DNA of 52,746 bases from Bacteroidales bacterium (GCA_016284305.1 JAEEON010000047.1:1-52746); one strand, 5' to 3'. Counted from the first letter of the stretch, positions 8,282 through 16,576 are shown. A program made the numbers and translations. The notes: generated from the sequence alone by a model not told the origin.

Positions 8282-9769
8282 TTATCTTTTTTCCGCTGGG
8301 AGAATCAACGTGACGATTTCTTTTATACGTACCAAGGGAGTGGTGAAAATGAGGACTATGTTGATGCAGAAACCGATGGCAAAAGAGAGGAGCAGGTTTG
8401 GAATCCACGATTTCACCAACCATGTGCAAAGAACCACACTGCCTAAGAATATGATGATGTGTAGCCAATAACTGAAACCTAATTTTAGCTTGAACATCCG
8501 TTCGCAAATCATGTATTGGGCAAAAGCCGTGACAAACTGAACGCAAAGGCTGGTACATGCAGCGCCCATTGAATAATAACGAGGAATGACGATCAGATTC
8601 AATAAGATATTGATGACAACACCTGCTGCTGCCACGAGATTGAGCTGCTTGAGACTGCCATTGGCGGTAAGCAAAGTGCCAAAAACGTAAGTTGTTGATA
8701 AACAGAAGAAACTTCCCATCAATAATGGGAATACATTGGCATATTGACCGATACGTATTAAATAGGAAGCCTCGGCCTCCGCTTCCTCTGGATGGTACAT
8801 CATCAGCATGATCTCCTGACGGTAAAAAATGCACATGACCAATACGATGCCCGCCATGGCAACAATCACATTGAACGAGGTCTTGACCAAGTTGGTCAAC
8901 TCCACTTTGTTTTTTAGTGAGGCGGCAAACATGGGCAGCAACATGATGGCAAACAAGTTGGAGATGTTGTTGCCCGCGTCAAAGAGACGATAGGCGCGAC
9001 TGTACACTCCAGCTTGGGCACCTCCATCATCAAGAAGACGCTCCAACAGGAAGGGCTCCACTCGGCTGTAAACACTCATGAGCAAAACGAGAAGCGCAAA
9101 AGGGAGACTTTGTCGCAAAATATCGCGGAAATAGGCAAAGTTGATCTTGAAACTGAGATGGTCGATATGCCTCATTACGATGATAAGAGCGAACACGATG
9201 GTACAAACATAAGCTGCGGTCTGAGCTTGCAAATACCATAGGATGTTGAATCGTTCCCTGGGGAACCAACCGCTCCATAGCACCAAAGCCATGATGATGA
9301 TGGCCAACACACGGTCGAAAACCGATAGGATACTGTCTTGCTTGAACAACAACAAGCCCTGGATGTTCGACCTGAGATAGAGGACAAATGAGAGCAGGAT
9401 TTGGTTTAAGCCGCACCAAAACAACAACTTGAGTTTCAGCCCTTCGGAATATCCGCTTAAATAACCGATGACGAAGATGACCACCGCATACAACAATCCC
9501 AGAAGGAGCTTGATCTCCGTAAGCCCTCCAAAATGTTTGGAAAGCATCTTGGGGTCTTGCGCGATATTGCGGCTGTTGAAGTTGGTGATGCCCAGGTCAA
9601 GCAGGATATAGAAAAGGTATGAGAAATTAAAGATGGCGAGATATGTGCCATAAGAGGCATCACCAAGCAAATTCTGTACCTCACGATCAATGCCAAGGAT
9701 CCAAAAAGGTTTCACCAAAAGGTTGAGAAACAACAGGAAGATGATATTTTTGATGAAACGATTGTGCAT
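8282..9769 (-). CDS. Oligosaccharide flippase, Wzx/MATE-like
   Basis: 495 residues and about 12-14 hydrophobic helices. The start (NIIFLLFLNLLVKPFWILGIDREVQ) and the segment YGTYLAIFNFSYLFYILLDLGI are typical of polysaccharide exporters of the Wzx/RfbX group. Such proteins flip lipid-linked oligosaccharide across the inner membrane. It is first in the operon wzx-wzz-wzz-wzy and has its own promoter at 9792-9799. No glycosyltransferase lies in this operon, so the glycan itself must be made by genes elsewhere. Confidence 0.85.
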   Translation of the reverse strand: MHNRFIKNIIFLLFLNLLVKPFWILGIDREVQNLLGDASYGTYLAIFNFSYLFYILLDLGITNFNSRNIAQDPKMLSKHFGGLTEIKLLLGLLYAVVIFVIGYLSGYSEGLKLKLLFWCGLNQILLSFVLYLRSNIQGLLLFKQDSILSVFDRVLAIIIMALVLWSGWFPRERFNILWYLQAQTAAYVCTIVFALIIVMRHIDHLSFKINFAYFRDILRQSLPFALLVLLMSVYSRVEPFLLERLLDDGGAQAGVYSRAYRLFDAGNNISNLFAIMLLPMFAASLKNKVELTNLVKTSFNVIVAMAGIVLVMCIFYRQEIMLMMYHPEEAEAEASYLIRIGQYANVFPLLMGSFFCLSTTYVFGTLLTANGSLKQLNLVAAAGVVINILLNLIVIPRYYSMGAACTSLCVQFVTAFAQYMICERMFKLKLGFSYWLHIIIFLGSVVLCTWLVKSWIPNLLLSFAIGFCINIVLIFTTPLVRIKEIVTLILPAEKR

Positions 9770-9791
9770 GATCCATTTTAAGTTCGGAGGG

Positions 9792-9799
9792 CAAAGGTA
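9792..9799 (-). promoter_or_regulatory. -7 promoter element of the polysaccharide operon
   Basis: TACCTTTG on the minus strand, 22 bases upstream of the flippase ATG. Confidence 0.6.
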
Positions 9800-9879
9800 G
9801 AAAAAAAACGTTTTTCAAATGGTTTTATGGCCCTCATTTATAAAATAGTTGTATTTTTACCCCGTAATAATTTGTTGGA

Positions 9880-10152
9880 ATGAACAAGGAACAGGAAGCC
9901 GTCGATGTGATGACGGAAGAATTGATTGAAGAAGAAAAGAGTCTCGTTCTCCATAACGACGATCATAATACATTCGAATACGTGATAGAATGCCTGGTTG
10001 AAGTGTGCGATCACACCTATGAGCAGGCCGAAACTTGTGCGTGGATTACCCATTACAAAGGGAAATGTGCCATCAAACACGGCTCTTTCGAGGAACTGAA
10101 ACCCTACTACGATGCCATGCTTGCCTGTCATCTATATGTCAGCATCCAATAA
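9880..10152 (+). CDS. clpS: ClpS, ATP-dependent Clp protease adaptor
   Basis: A 90-residue ClpS. The core LVLHNDDHNTFEYVIECL holds the conserved NDD.(N/T) segment that binds the N-degron, and the helix YEQAETCAWITHYKGKCAIKHG carries the H-x-G-x-A/C(V) pattern with GSFEELKPY at the end of the fold. ClpS hands N-end-rule substrates to ClpAP; in Bacteroidetes the partner would be the ClpA/ClpC-type unfoldase, encoded elsewhere. It sits 17 bases before the RSH gene and probably shares a transcript with it. Confidence 0.93.
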   Translation: MNKEQEAVDVMTEELIEEEKSLVLHNDDHNTFEYVIECLVEVCDHTYEQAETCAWITHYKGKCAIKHGSFEELKPYYDAMLACHLYVSIQ

Positions 10153-10169
10153 ACTAAATACGCTATGCC

Positions 10170-12389
10170 ATGAGTGTGTATGCTGAAGAGGAGAAGATCC
10201 AGATCCAAAATGCGTATGAGCAGATGTTGGCTGACATCAGTCCTCAGGTGTTTGAACCCAAACAGCTGACTGAGATAGAGAAAGCCTATCGTTACTGTTT
10301 GGAGAAATATGACGGGAAATACCTCGTCTCGGGCAAGGCCTATATGTTCCACTTGATTGACATGGCCCGCATCGCTGTTCTTGAGGTGGGATTGGGTTAT
10401 ATGTCGGTGGTCGCTGCATTCCTGCATGGAATCACCTACAAGGAACATGTGACCATTAATGAGATAGAGGCGCAATTTGGAAAGACTGTGGCCATCATCT
10501 TGATGGGATTCGACAAGATATCGGAGCTGAAAACTGAAAAGGTGGCTTACAATTCGGACAATTTCCGAGTGCTTTTCCTCGCCTTGGTGGAAGACATGCG
10601 CTCCGTGTTGCTTAAGGTAGTGCACCGCGTTTATGATGTGCGTAATCCGCAAGATGTCGATGCTGACCGTCTTGAGAAATATTTCCATGAGATTAAATAC
10701 ATCTATATCCCTATCCTTCACCGCCTTGGATTGTATAAACTGAAGGCTGAGTTGGAAGAGAAGTTGATGCGTTATGAGAACCCAGAGGAGTTTCTGGCAA
10801 TCCAAGCCAAGATCGAAGCCACCAAGGAGAGCCGTCAACAGACCGTCGATCGCTTCCTGGCACCAATCATCCGTGCCTTGGATCTCGAGAGCGAGAAAAG
10901 CATGAGGAGTGGGAAAGGAAAGTTCAACTACACCATCAAGTGGAGGATGAAGTCGATCCCTTCCATCTTCGCCAAGATGAAGGCTAAGAACGTGCCTTTC
11001 GAGGAAGTGTATGACCTCCTCGCAGCAAGGGTCATCATCCGCTGTGCCCATAAAGACGAGATTCCTTGCTGTTGGACGGTGTATTCGATCATCACCAATA
11101 TCTACGAACCCAATCCCGAACGTTTGCGCGACTGGATTACCAAGCCAAAAGCCTCGGGGTATGAGTCGTTGCACACCACCGTGAAATACAACGACAAACT
11201 CTGGTTCGAGATGCAGATTCGTACCACTCGCATGGATGAGATCGCTGAGACTGGCCAGGCCGCCCACTATTTATATAAGGGTGACAAAGCCAATTCTGAA
11301 GACTGGCTGCTTAATGTCAGGGAAGTGCTCGAGAATCCTGGTTTGGTGTCGTTCGAGAACTCGTACAAGAAACTCTATCAATCAGATAAGATCTTTATCT
11401 TTACTCCGGAAGGCGATCTGAAGCAACTACCCGTTGGCTCTACTGTGCTCGATTTCGCCTTTGAGGTTCATACCAAAGTGGGCGAGACATGCAACGGTGC
11501 CAAGGTGAACGGTAGGGTGGTGCCTATCCGTCATGTGCTTACCAACGGCGATAGGGTGGAGATCATCACAAGCAAAAAACAGTCGCCTAATGCCGACTGG
11601 CTCAACTGGGTTGTCACCGAGAAAGCCAAGAACAAGATACGCCGTTTCCTCAAAGAAGAGGAGCTGAAAGAGTCGGAGCTTGGCAAAGGACTGCTACATA
11701 GGAGGTTGAAGAACTGGAAATACCCTGTCAACGAAACCGTGATCGACTCGTTGGTAAAGGAATTCAAAGTGGAGAACTCGCTTCAGCTGTATCACCAGAT
11801 CTCCACTGAAAAGATTGATCTTGCCGATGTTAAGCGATTTCTTGCGAATACCTTCGATGCCCATGGCGAACGAGTTGAGCATTTGGTGCAGGAAACGGTT
11901 GAACAAAGTAAAAAAGAGTTCTCTCACGAAAATGACGAAGGCCTCTCCATCGGTGAAGATATCGATAACGTCAACTATAAGATTGCTAAATGCTGCAATC
12001 CCATCCCGGGTGATCGGGTGTTCGGTTTTGTCACCAACGATGGCAACATCACCATCCATCGGGTGAATTGCCCTAATGCCAAAAGCCTACAGGAACGCTA
12101 TGGCTATCGTATCATCAACGTGAAGTGGAATGGCATCGAGAGCGGTGTCTCTCAAGCTACGATACGAATTAATGCCGTCAACGAACATGGACTTCTTGGT
12201 AAGATCACCAAGGTGATTTCCGAAGACATGCAGGTGGATATGAAGAATTTGACGTTCAACTCTGACAAGGATGGTTTTGCAGAGGGTAAAGTTGTGTTGC
12301 AAATATCTGATATTGAATCACTTGAACAATTAATTAATAAGATTAAAGAGATAAATGGAATTCTGGAAGTGGTGAGGATTGATGAATGA
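10170..12389 (+). CDS. RelA/SpoT homologue, probable synthetase-only (p)ppGpp enzyme
   Basis: 739 residues with full RSH order: HD-like domain (about 40-200), synthetase (about 240-380; VYDLLAARVIIRC, YESLHTTV, WFEMQIRTTRMDEIAE-G-AAH), TGS (about 395-455; IFIFTPEGDLKQLP), helical region, CC/zinc-finger segment (KCCNPIPGD, HRVNCPN) and C-terminal ACT (about 665-739). The synthetase makes pppGpp/ppGpp from GTP/GDP and ATP. The hydrolase HD box is ruined: where active enzymes have HDxxED, this one has His86-Gly-Ile-Thr-Tyr-Lys, and the later metal Asp is His152. It should not degrade ppGpp, so a separate SpoT-like enzyme is expected in the genome. It follows clpS. Confidence 0.9.
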   Translation: MSVYAEEEKIQIQNAYEQMLADISPQVFEPKQLTEIEKAYRYCLEKYDGKYLVSGKAYMFHLIDMARIAVLEVGLGYMSVVAAFLHGITYKEHVTINEIEAQFGKTVAIILMGFDKISELKTEKVAYNSDNFRVLFLALVEDMRSVLLKVVHRVYDVRNPQDVDADRLEKYFHEIKYIYIPILHRLGLYKLKAELEEKLMRYENPEEFLAIQAKIEATKESRQQTVDRFLAPIIRALDLESEKSMRSGKGKFNYTIKWRMKSIPSIFAKMKAKNVPFEEVYDLLAARVIIRCAHKDEIPCCWTVYSIITNIYEPNPERLRDWITKPKASGYESLHTTVKYNDKLWFEMQIRTTRMDEIAETGQAAHYLYKGDKANSEDWLLNVREVLENPGLVSFENSYKKLYQSDKIFIFTPEGDLKQLPVGSTVLDFAFEVHTKVGETCNGAKVNGRVVPIRHVLTNGDRVEIITSKKQSPNADWLNWVVTEKAKNKIRRFLKEEELKESELGKGLLHRRLKNWKYPVNETVIDSLVKEFKVENSLQLYHQISTEKIDLADVKRFLANTFDAHGERVEHLVQETVEQSKKEFSHENDEGLSIGEDIDNVNYKIAKCCNPIPGDRVFGFVTNDGNITIHRVNCPNAKSLQERYGYRIINVKWNGIESGVSQATIRINAVNEHGLLGKITKVISEDMQVDMKNLTFNSDKDGFAEGKVVLQISDIESLEQLINKIKEINGILEVVRIDE

Positions 12390-12456
12390 GAAGACAGAAG
12401 ACAGAAGACAGAAGACAGAAGCAAGAAGTAAGAAGTAAGAAGTAAGAAGTAAGAAG
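12390..12456 (+). repeat. Heptanucleotide tandem repeat abutting a start codon
   Basis: About nine and a half head-to-tail 7-base units: GAAGACA four times, one intermediate GAAGCAA, GAAGTAA four times, then GAAG directly joined to the ATG of the CotH gene at 12457. It begins right after the RSH stop. It is purine-rich, so it also serves as the ribosome-binding region of the next gene. A heptamer tract can change length by slippage, which would alter leader length and spacing to the RSH stop. Confidence 0.95.
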
Positions 12457-13953
12457 ATGAAGAAGAGTTTAGTTTTTTTTGTAGTTTTTTTGGCGTTTGC
12501 TGGATTCAGTGTTGGTCAGCAAAATGATGCCGTAATGCCTATTGTGACCATCACTACCGATGGTCCTATTGTCAATACCCCTGCTGTTCACGGCGTTATC
12601 CGAGTGGATGACCGAGCGGGTACGGTGATTGAGATGCACGCTGGGTTTAAGATTCGTGGAACCTCGTCGCAGCAATATGACAAGAAGTCGTACCGAGTGG
12701 AGCTTTGGTCGGATGAGACCGGGCAGACGATGATCGACACCACTTTCCTCGGGCTTCGTAGCGACGATGACTGGAATCTGGAGGCCATGTGGGCCCAACC
12801 ACTTCGCCTACGCGATAAGGTGGCCAACGAGCTGTGGATGGAGATGTACCAGCTTCCTTATTTAGAAAACGAACCTGATGCCTTGCCAGGCATCCGCATG
12901 AAGTATGTCGATCTCTATATCAACGATACTTATGTCGGAGTGTATGCCCTGACGGAACGTATGGATCGTAAACAACTCGGCTTGAGAAAATACAACGGCA
13001 ACATCCGTGGCCTGCTTTTCAAAGGTAATGGAGCCGGCGCCCCTACCTTTGAGAACCTGCCTGCTTACGACAACTCGCTGGATACGTGGGACAACTACGA
13101 GTGGGTGTATCCTAACGAAAGCGATACCATCATCGACTGGAGCTCCTTGTACAACTTCACCAACTTCGTGATGAACTCCACCGACTATGCTTTTTATTCC
13201 CAATATGGGACTATGTTTGATGTCGCTAATGCCATTGACTATTACTTGTTTATCAATGTGTTGAAAGCCATGGACAACATGGGGCGTAACTTGTTTGTTG
13301 CTCGTTACAAGAAATCGGGTGCTTTCTTCTATCTGCCTTGGGACTTGGACGCCATTTGGGGCCTCGATTCCAATGGAAACCAAACGCATGATGCCACGGG
13401 CTTGATGGAGAATGGTTTCTATGCCCGTCTATTGCAAGATTGCAGCGACAATGGCTTTTCGGCGTTGGCCCAAGCTCGTTACAACGCTTTGCGGGAGACC
13501 GTTTTGACCCGTGAGCATATCATGGAGCTGGTTCGTAACCAATATGAGGAGCTGATGGCTATGGGAGTCTATGAACGCGAACATGAAGCTTGGCCCGAGT
13601 TCTCCGTTGACGAGCGTCAGCTCGACTATCTGAGCAATTGGCTGGATGATCGTTTCGCTTATTTGGACGAAGAGATTAATTCGGCTTGTGGCACTTGGGA
13701 TAACGGGGAGATCACTGATGACTTTGATGTAGTAGTGTCCCCCAATCCTGCCTCCGACCATATCACAATTCGTTTTGCTGATCCTATAGAAACCACTGTC
13801 CGAGTCTATGACATGACGGGACGGTTGGTGTATTGTATCAATGGATCTTCACAAGTGATGACTCTTCCCGTTGAAGGATTGCCTTGTGGACTTTACACAT
13901 TGGTAATCAACGGTGACGGAATCCAGTGTGTGAATAGAATTGTCAAGAAGTAA
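12457..13953 (+). CDS. CotH kinase-domain secreted protein with T9SS sorting tail
   Basis: 498 residues. Signal peptide (residues 1-20, ending SVGQ). The CotH domain spans about 25-400: KIRGTSSQQYDKKSYRVEL, DDWNLEAMW, RDKVANELW, MKYVDLYINDTYVGVYALTERMDR, and the metal/catalytic-like YLPWDLDAIWGLD. The C-terminal 75 residues are a type A T9SS domain (VSPNPASDHITI, VYDMTGRLVY, LPCGLYTLVI, KK at the end), so the protein should be carried across the outer membrane and attached or released at the surface. CotH proteins in spore formers are atypical kinases; the substrate here is unknown. The start abuts a heptamer repeat. Confidence 0.9.
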   Translation: MKKSLVFFVVFLAFAGFSVGQQNDAVMPIVTITTDGPIVNTPAVHGVIRVDDRAGTVIEMHAGFKIRGTSSQQYDKKSYRVELWSDETGQTMIDTTFLGLRSDDDWNLEAMWAQPLRLRDKVANELWMEMYQLPYLENEPDALPGIRMKYVDLYINDTYVGVYALTERMDRKQLGLRKYNGNIRGLLFKGNGAGAPTFENLPAYDNSLDTWDNYEWVYPNESDTIIDWSSLYNFTNFVMNSTDYAFYSQYGTMFDVANAIDYYLFINVLKAMDNMGRNLFVARYKKSGAFFYLPWDLDAIWGLDSNGNQTHDATGLMENGFYARLLQDCSDNGFSALAQARYNALRETVLTREHIMELVRNQYEELMAMGVYEREHEAWPEFSVDERQLDYLSNWLDDRFAYLDEEINSACGTWDNGEITDDFDVVVSPNPASDHITIRFADPIETTVRVYDMTGRLVYCINGSSQVMTLPVEGLPCGLYTLVINGDGIQCVNRIVKK

Positions 13954-13975
13954 TAATTATCTAAATATCAACATT

Positions 13976-14389
13976 ATGGCAGCAACCATCAAAGGAATTT
14001 ACAAGGGCAATCTTCGCAACGAGATGACCCATGTGCAATCGGGCAACACCATTTTTACCGATGCACCTACCGACAACCATGGCAAAGGCGAGGCCTTTTC
14101 GCCGACCGATTTGGCATGCGGTGCTTTAGCCGCTTGCATGATGACCATCATGGGCATCAGTGCGCAAGGGCATAAGTTCGACATTGACGGCACTACCTAC
14201 GAGGTGAAGAAGACCATGAGTGCCGACCCGCGTCGTATCGGGCAAATTGATTTGGTGTTCAACTTCCCGCCGAGGGACTACACACAAGCACAACAGAAGC
14301 TTCTTTGGGCTGCTGCCGAGAGTTGTCCCGTGGGTCGCTCCCTGCATCCTGATGTCATTGTTAACATCACCATGAATTTCCAGTTCTGA
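13976..14389 (+). CDS. OsmC-family peroxiredoxin-like protein
   Basis: 137 residues starting MAATIKG at 13976; an earlier in-frame start at 13940 would overlap the CotH gene. The OsmC/Ohr fold is shown by FSPTDLACGALAACMMTIMG with one conserved Cys, and AAESCPVGRSLHPDV with the second conserved Cys. OsmC/Ohr proteins reduce organic hydroperoxides. The first-Cys helix and the second-Cys loop fit the OsmC/YhfA branch more than Ohr. The stop overlaps the start of the thioesterase gene (TGATG), so the two are translated together. Confidence 0.9.
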   Translation: MAATIKGIYKGNLRNEMTHVQSGNTIFTDAPTDNHGKGEAFSPTDLACGALAACMMTIMGISAQGHKFDIDGTTYEVKKTMSADPRRIGQIDLVFNFPPRDYTQAQQKLLWAAAESCPVGRSLHPDVIVNITMNFQF

Positions 14390-14778
14390 TGGATTACGAA
14401 ATGCTGAAGGGGCTCCACCACAGTGAGATGCTGAAGGTTGAGCACAAAGATACCGCTGCGGTCTATGGATCCGGCTCATTGGAAGTGTTTGCCACGCCTG
14501 CGATGATTGCCTTGATGGAGAAGACCTGTTTGGAAAGCGTCAATGACAAGATCGGGGAGGGGAACACCACCGTGGGCATTGCGGTTAACATCAAACATCT
14601 GAAGGCCAGTCCCGTTGGGTCGATGATCCGTTGCGATGCCACCCTTGTTGAGGTGGATCGCAAGCGTTTAGTGTTCGAGGTGAAGTGCTTCGAAGGCGAA
14701 ACCCTTGTTGGGGAAGGCATTCACGAGCGTTTTGTGGTGGATAGCGAGAAGTTTATGGGGAAGGTGGGAAATAGTTAA
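14389..14778 (+). CDS. Hot-dog thioesterase, FlK-like family
   Basis: 129 residues with a single hot-dog fold. VFATPAMIALMEKTCLESV is the long central helix, VGIAVNIKHLKASPVGSMI the strand-turn with the conserved H-L-x-(A/P) used in fluoroacetyl-CoA-thioesterase-like proteins, and HERFVVD the last strand. It probably hydrolyses an acyl-CoA in the cytoplasm; the substrate is unknown. Similar proteins lie in many Bacteroidales beside housekeeping genes. It is coupled to the OsmC gene upstream and followed by a strong terminator. Confidence 0.8.
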   Translation: MDYEMLKGLHHSEMLKVEHKDTAAVYGSGSLEVFATPAMIALMEKTCLESVNDKIGEGNTTVGIAVNIKHLKASPVGSMIRCDATLVEVDRKRLVFEVKCFEGETLVGEGIHERFVVDSEKFMGKVGNS

Positions 14779-14797
14779 TAGTTGAGAGTAATAAAGA

Positions 14798-14836
14798 AGG
14801 GTGACCAAAAAGACTTGTCTTTTTGGTCACCCTTTC
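14798..14836 (+). terminator. Rho-independent terminator after the thioesterase gene
   Basis: GGGTGACCAAAAAGAC pairs perfectly with GTCTTTTTGGTCACCC around a 2-base loop, followed by TTTC. It ends the CotH/OsmC/thioesterase transcript. Confidence 0.85.
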
Positions 14837-14872
14837 AGTTTTTGAGGTTAAAGCGGAAGGTTTTTTGGCCTA

Positions 14873-15253
14873 TTAAAAGCTTCCAAAGACCTTATCTTGA
14901 TGTTCCTGGTATTTTTTGTAGGCTTCTTGGGTGGCAGCGTCCATTTGGTCTTCCATGCCATAGAGGACATTGCTGAGTTGGTTCATCTGTTTGAACAGTT
15001 CGGTGTCTTTGCCAAACAGACCATCGGTAACGAGTCCGTGGCCTTTCTCTTTGAGTTCATCGGCGGGATAGTTCTGCTCAAAATAAGTCAGAATACCGTC
15101 GGCTTGTTTCACAACCTCTGGATAATCGGCTGCTGTAAGACTGAACATTCTCTCAGTAAGGTCATTCACTTTTTTGGCATCGTAGGGCTTGTTGCCGCCT
15201 CCGCATGCCACCATCATGATGGCTAATGCTGCCAATACAAACAGTTTTTTCAT
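14873..15253 (-). CDS. Small lipoprotein of unknown function
   Basis: 126 residues starting MKKLFVLAALAIMMVAC, with a clean lipobox (MVAC, Cys at about residue 17) followed by GGG. The mature part is helical and charged (KKVNDLTERMF, YPEVVKQADGIL, YKKYQEHQDKVFGSF). I do not recognise the family. A longer frame starting at 15358 adds 35 residues before the signal peptide and was rejected. It is a single gene that converges with the thioesterase gene across the terminator at 14798-14836. Confidence 0.75.
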   Translation of the reverse strand: MKKLFVLAALAIMMVACGGGNKPYDAKKVNDLTERMFSLTAADYPEVVKQADGILTYFEQNYPADELKEKGHGLVTDGLFGKDTELFKQMNQLSNVLYGMEDQMDAATQEAYKKYQEHQDKVFGSF

Positions 15254-15407
15254 TGGATGAATGGTTTTGTTAATTAAAAAATAGATGTTAGTTGGTTTTG
15301 AAAATGCGAAAGTAAGGATTTTATTGGATGATTGATCAAAATTGGTCAAAAAAATCACTTATTACATTCCCCAAACCATGATGTATTGGCCGCCTAACTC
15401 GTATGGT

Positions 15408-15533
15408 TTATGCCAGCGTCAGCATGTCTTCCAAAACTAACGTGGTCACTGGGTCGATAGTATAGTTAATTTCTGGCTTTTGCGGTCCAGCGGTATTGAA
15501 GAATCTTTCCATGCAAAACCTGTTTTGCTGCAT
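15408..15533 (-). pseudogene. N-terminal remnant of a Bacteroidales AAA ATPase
   Basis: Minus-strand translation gives MQQNRFCMERFFNTAGPQKP and then about 20 more residues before a stop. The MERFFNTAGP..PE.(H/N)Y start is the hallmark N-terminus of a large, frequently duplicated Bacteroidales family of AAA ATPases that carry a C-terminal PD-(D/E)XK domain. The Walker A segment that should follow is absent, so only about 40 codons survive. The rest of 15254-15647 holds no recognisable gene. Confidence 0.65.
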
Positions 15534-15647
15534 AGTTAGTATAAATGACACACGAGAGATAGAAATGAAACAAAGTTTTAATTCCGTTAGTTACATGACG
15601 CAATTAAAGAAGAACGATATAGGACACTTTCTTATTAGCAGTTGCAA

Positions 15648-16064
15648 TTAATCATGTCCATATTGTTGCTTATAGTACTCGCAAACATCCTCATAGAAAG
15701 TATTGGCGATTGTCGTTGCAACACTTGCAGTAACTGTTCCATAGGGACCCGCTACTGCAGTGAGACCGGTTGTAATGGCTCCAGCTAAAGCAAACTTGGT
15801 TAGATTCTTTGTGTACTTATTACCACATGCCAATTCATATATTAATTCTCCAGTTGAACGGCCTTGGGAATCCTTTTTTTCTTGTGCTGTTACGGATAAA
15901 TTCCATGTCATCTGTTTGATGTCATCCTCAACCACAGCAGTATTACCATAACGGACTAAGTACACGCCATCTACAATTTTTGTTCTTGTTTGAGCTACAT
16001 TTGTTTTTGAGAATCCAAAAACTGCTAATACAAATAATAAACTTACTAAGATTTTTTTTATCAT
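15648..16064 (-). CDS. Exported protein of unknown function with Gly/Ala-rich segment
   Basis: 138 residues. Signal peptide: MIKKILVSLLFVLAVFGFSK, cleavage probably after NVAQ. The mature protein has a polar half, then a hydrophobic Gly/Ala/Thr stretch (about 92-122, FALAGAITTGLTAVAGPYG) and the tail FYEDVCEYYKQQYGHD. Two cysteines (ELACGN and DVCEYY) could pair. The hydrophobic segment recalls pore-forming or bacteriocin-like helices but nothing proves that. It is the last of three minus-strand genes that share a leader element (16075-16102). Confidence 0.65.
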   Translation of the reverse strand: MIKKILVSLLFVLAVFGFSKTNVAQTRTKIVDGVYLVRYGNTAVVEDDIKQMTWNLSVTAQEKKDSQGRSTGELIYELACGNKYTKNLTKFALAGAITTGLTAVAGPYGTVTASVATTIANTFYEDVCEYYKQQYGHD

Positions 16065-16074
16065 AATTATTGTG

Positions 16075-16102
16075 TCACCTGTTATATCCCATTGGTACGT
16101 CG
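16075..16102 (-). promoter_or_regulatory. Shared leader element 1 with mini-ORF MGYNR
   Basis: Minus-strand ACCGACGTACCAATGGGATA continues into TAAC. Inside lies a five-codon mini-ORF (ATG at 16092, TGA at 16075-16077: M-G-Y-N-R-stop) 11 bases before the gene's ATG. It matches the element in front of four other exported-protein genes in the island. Confidence 0.6.
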
Positions 16103-16109
16103 GTTTGAA

Positions 16110-16144
16110 AGCAAGCCTCCTTTAAATAATTCCAGAGGCTTGCT
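16110..16144 (-). terminator. Hairpin between two island genes (attenuator or terminator)
   Basis: AGCAAGCCTC pairs perfectly with GAGGCTTGCT over a 15-base loop; on the minus strand it is followed by TTTC. It lies after the 16193-16576 gene and just before leader element 1, so it probably reduces read-through into the last gene. Confidence 0.6.
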
Positions 16145-16192
16145 ATTGTTTTTAATACGATTATCAGATGATATTGTTAAGGGTTAGTGGCT

Positions 16193-16576
16193 TCAATAAG
16201 TTTGTTTTACAACATTTTGAGTATACCACGTTTCTCCTTCGTACAAGACCCTATAACGATAGCCACATTCCCAGCATTCATCTTCTGGGAATCTGCCGTA
16301 CCTTGAGTTTTCTTCTATTTCATGATAATATCTCCCGTCTTTTATTGCACGTGTTCCATCGGAATTGCGATATACTTTGACGGTTTGATCTACCTTTGCG
16401 TTTACTCCACCTTTCTTTGAAATTACAGTTGTTCCAATCAAAGTCCAATCATCATTTGACTTAATCTCTTCTGTCAGATTGTTGGATTTTTCGGCATTAC
16501 CATTATTAAATCCCATAGAAACAAAAGGCATAAAAGCCATTGCGATAACAATTAAAACAATTTTCTTCATTGTCAT
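16193..16576 (-). CDS. Exported protein of unknown function
   Basis: 127 residues (125 if the second ATG at 16570 is used). Signal peptide MKKIVLIVIAMAFMPFVSMG. The mature part begins with a polar stretch, has beta-type sequence (LIGTTVISKKGGVNAKVDQ, TVKVYRNSDGT) and ends with an aromatic, Cys-containing tail (DECWECGYRYRV, YEGETWYTQ). No family recognised. The mini-ORF of leader element 2 ends on this gene's start (ATGA), suggesting coupled translation. It lies about 45 bases after the large gene upstream, without a promoter of its own, so it is probably in the same transcript. Confidence 0.65.
   Translation of the reverse strand: MTMKKIVLIVIAMAFMPFVSMGFNNGNAEKSNNLTEEIKSNDDWTLIGTTVISKKGGVNAKVDQTVKVYRNSDGTRAIKDGRYYHEIEENSRYGRFPEDECWECGYRYRVLYEGETWYTQNVVKQTY

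Noticed and set aside
10128..11267. 379-codon open frame opposite the RSH gene
   Set aside because: It is a shadow of the strongly conserved RSH frame, with His/Leu-rich composition and no family similarity.
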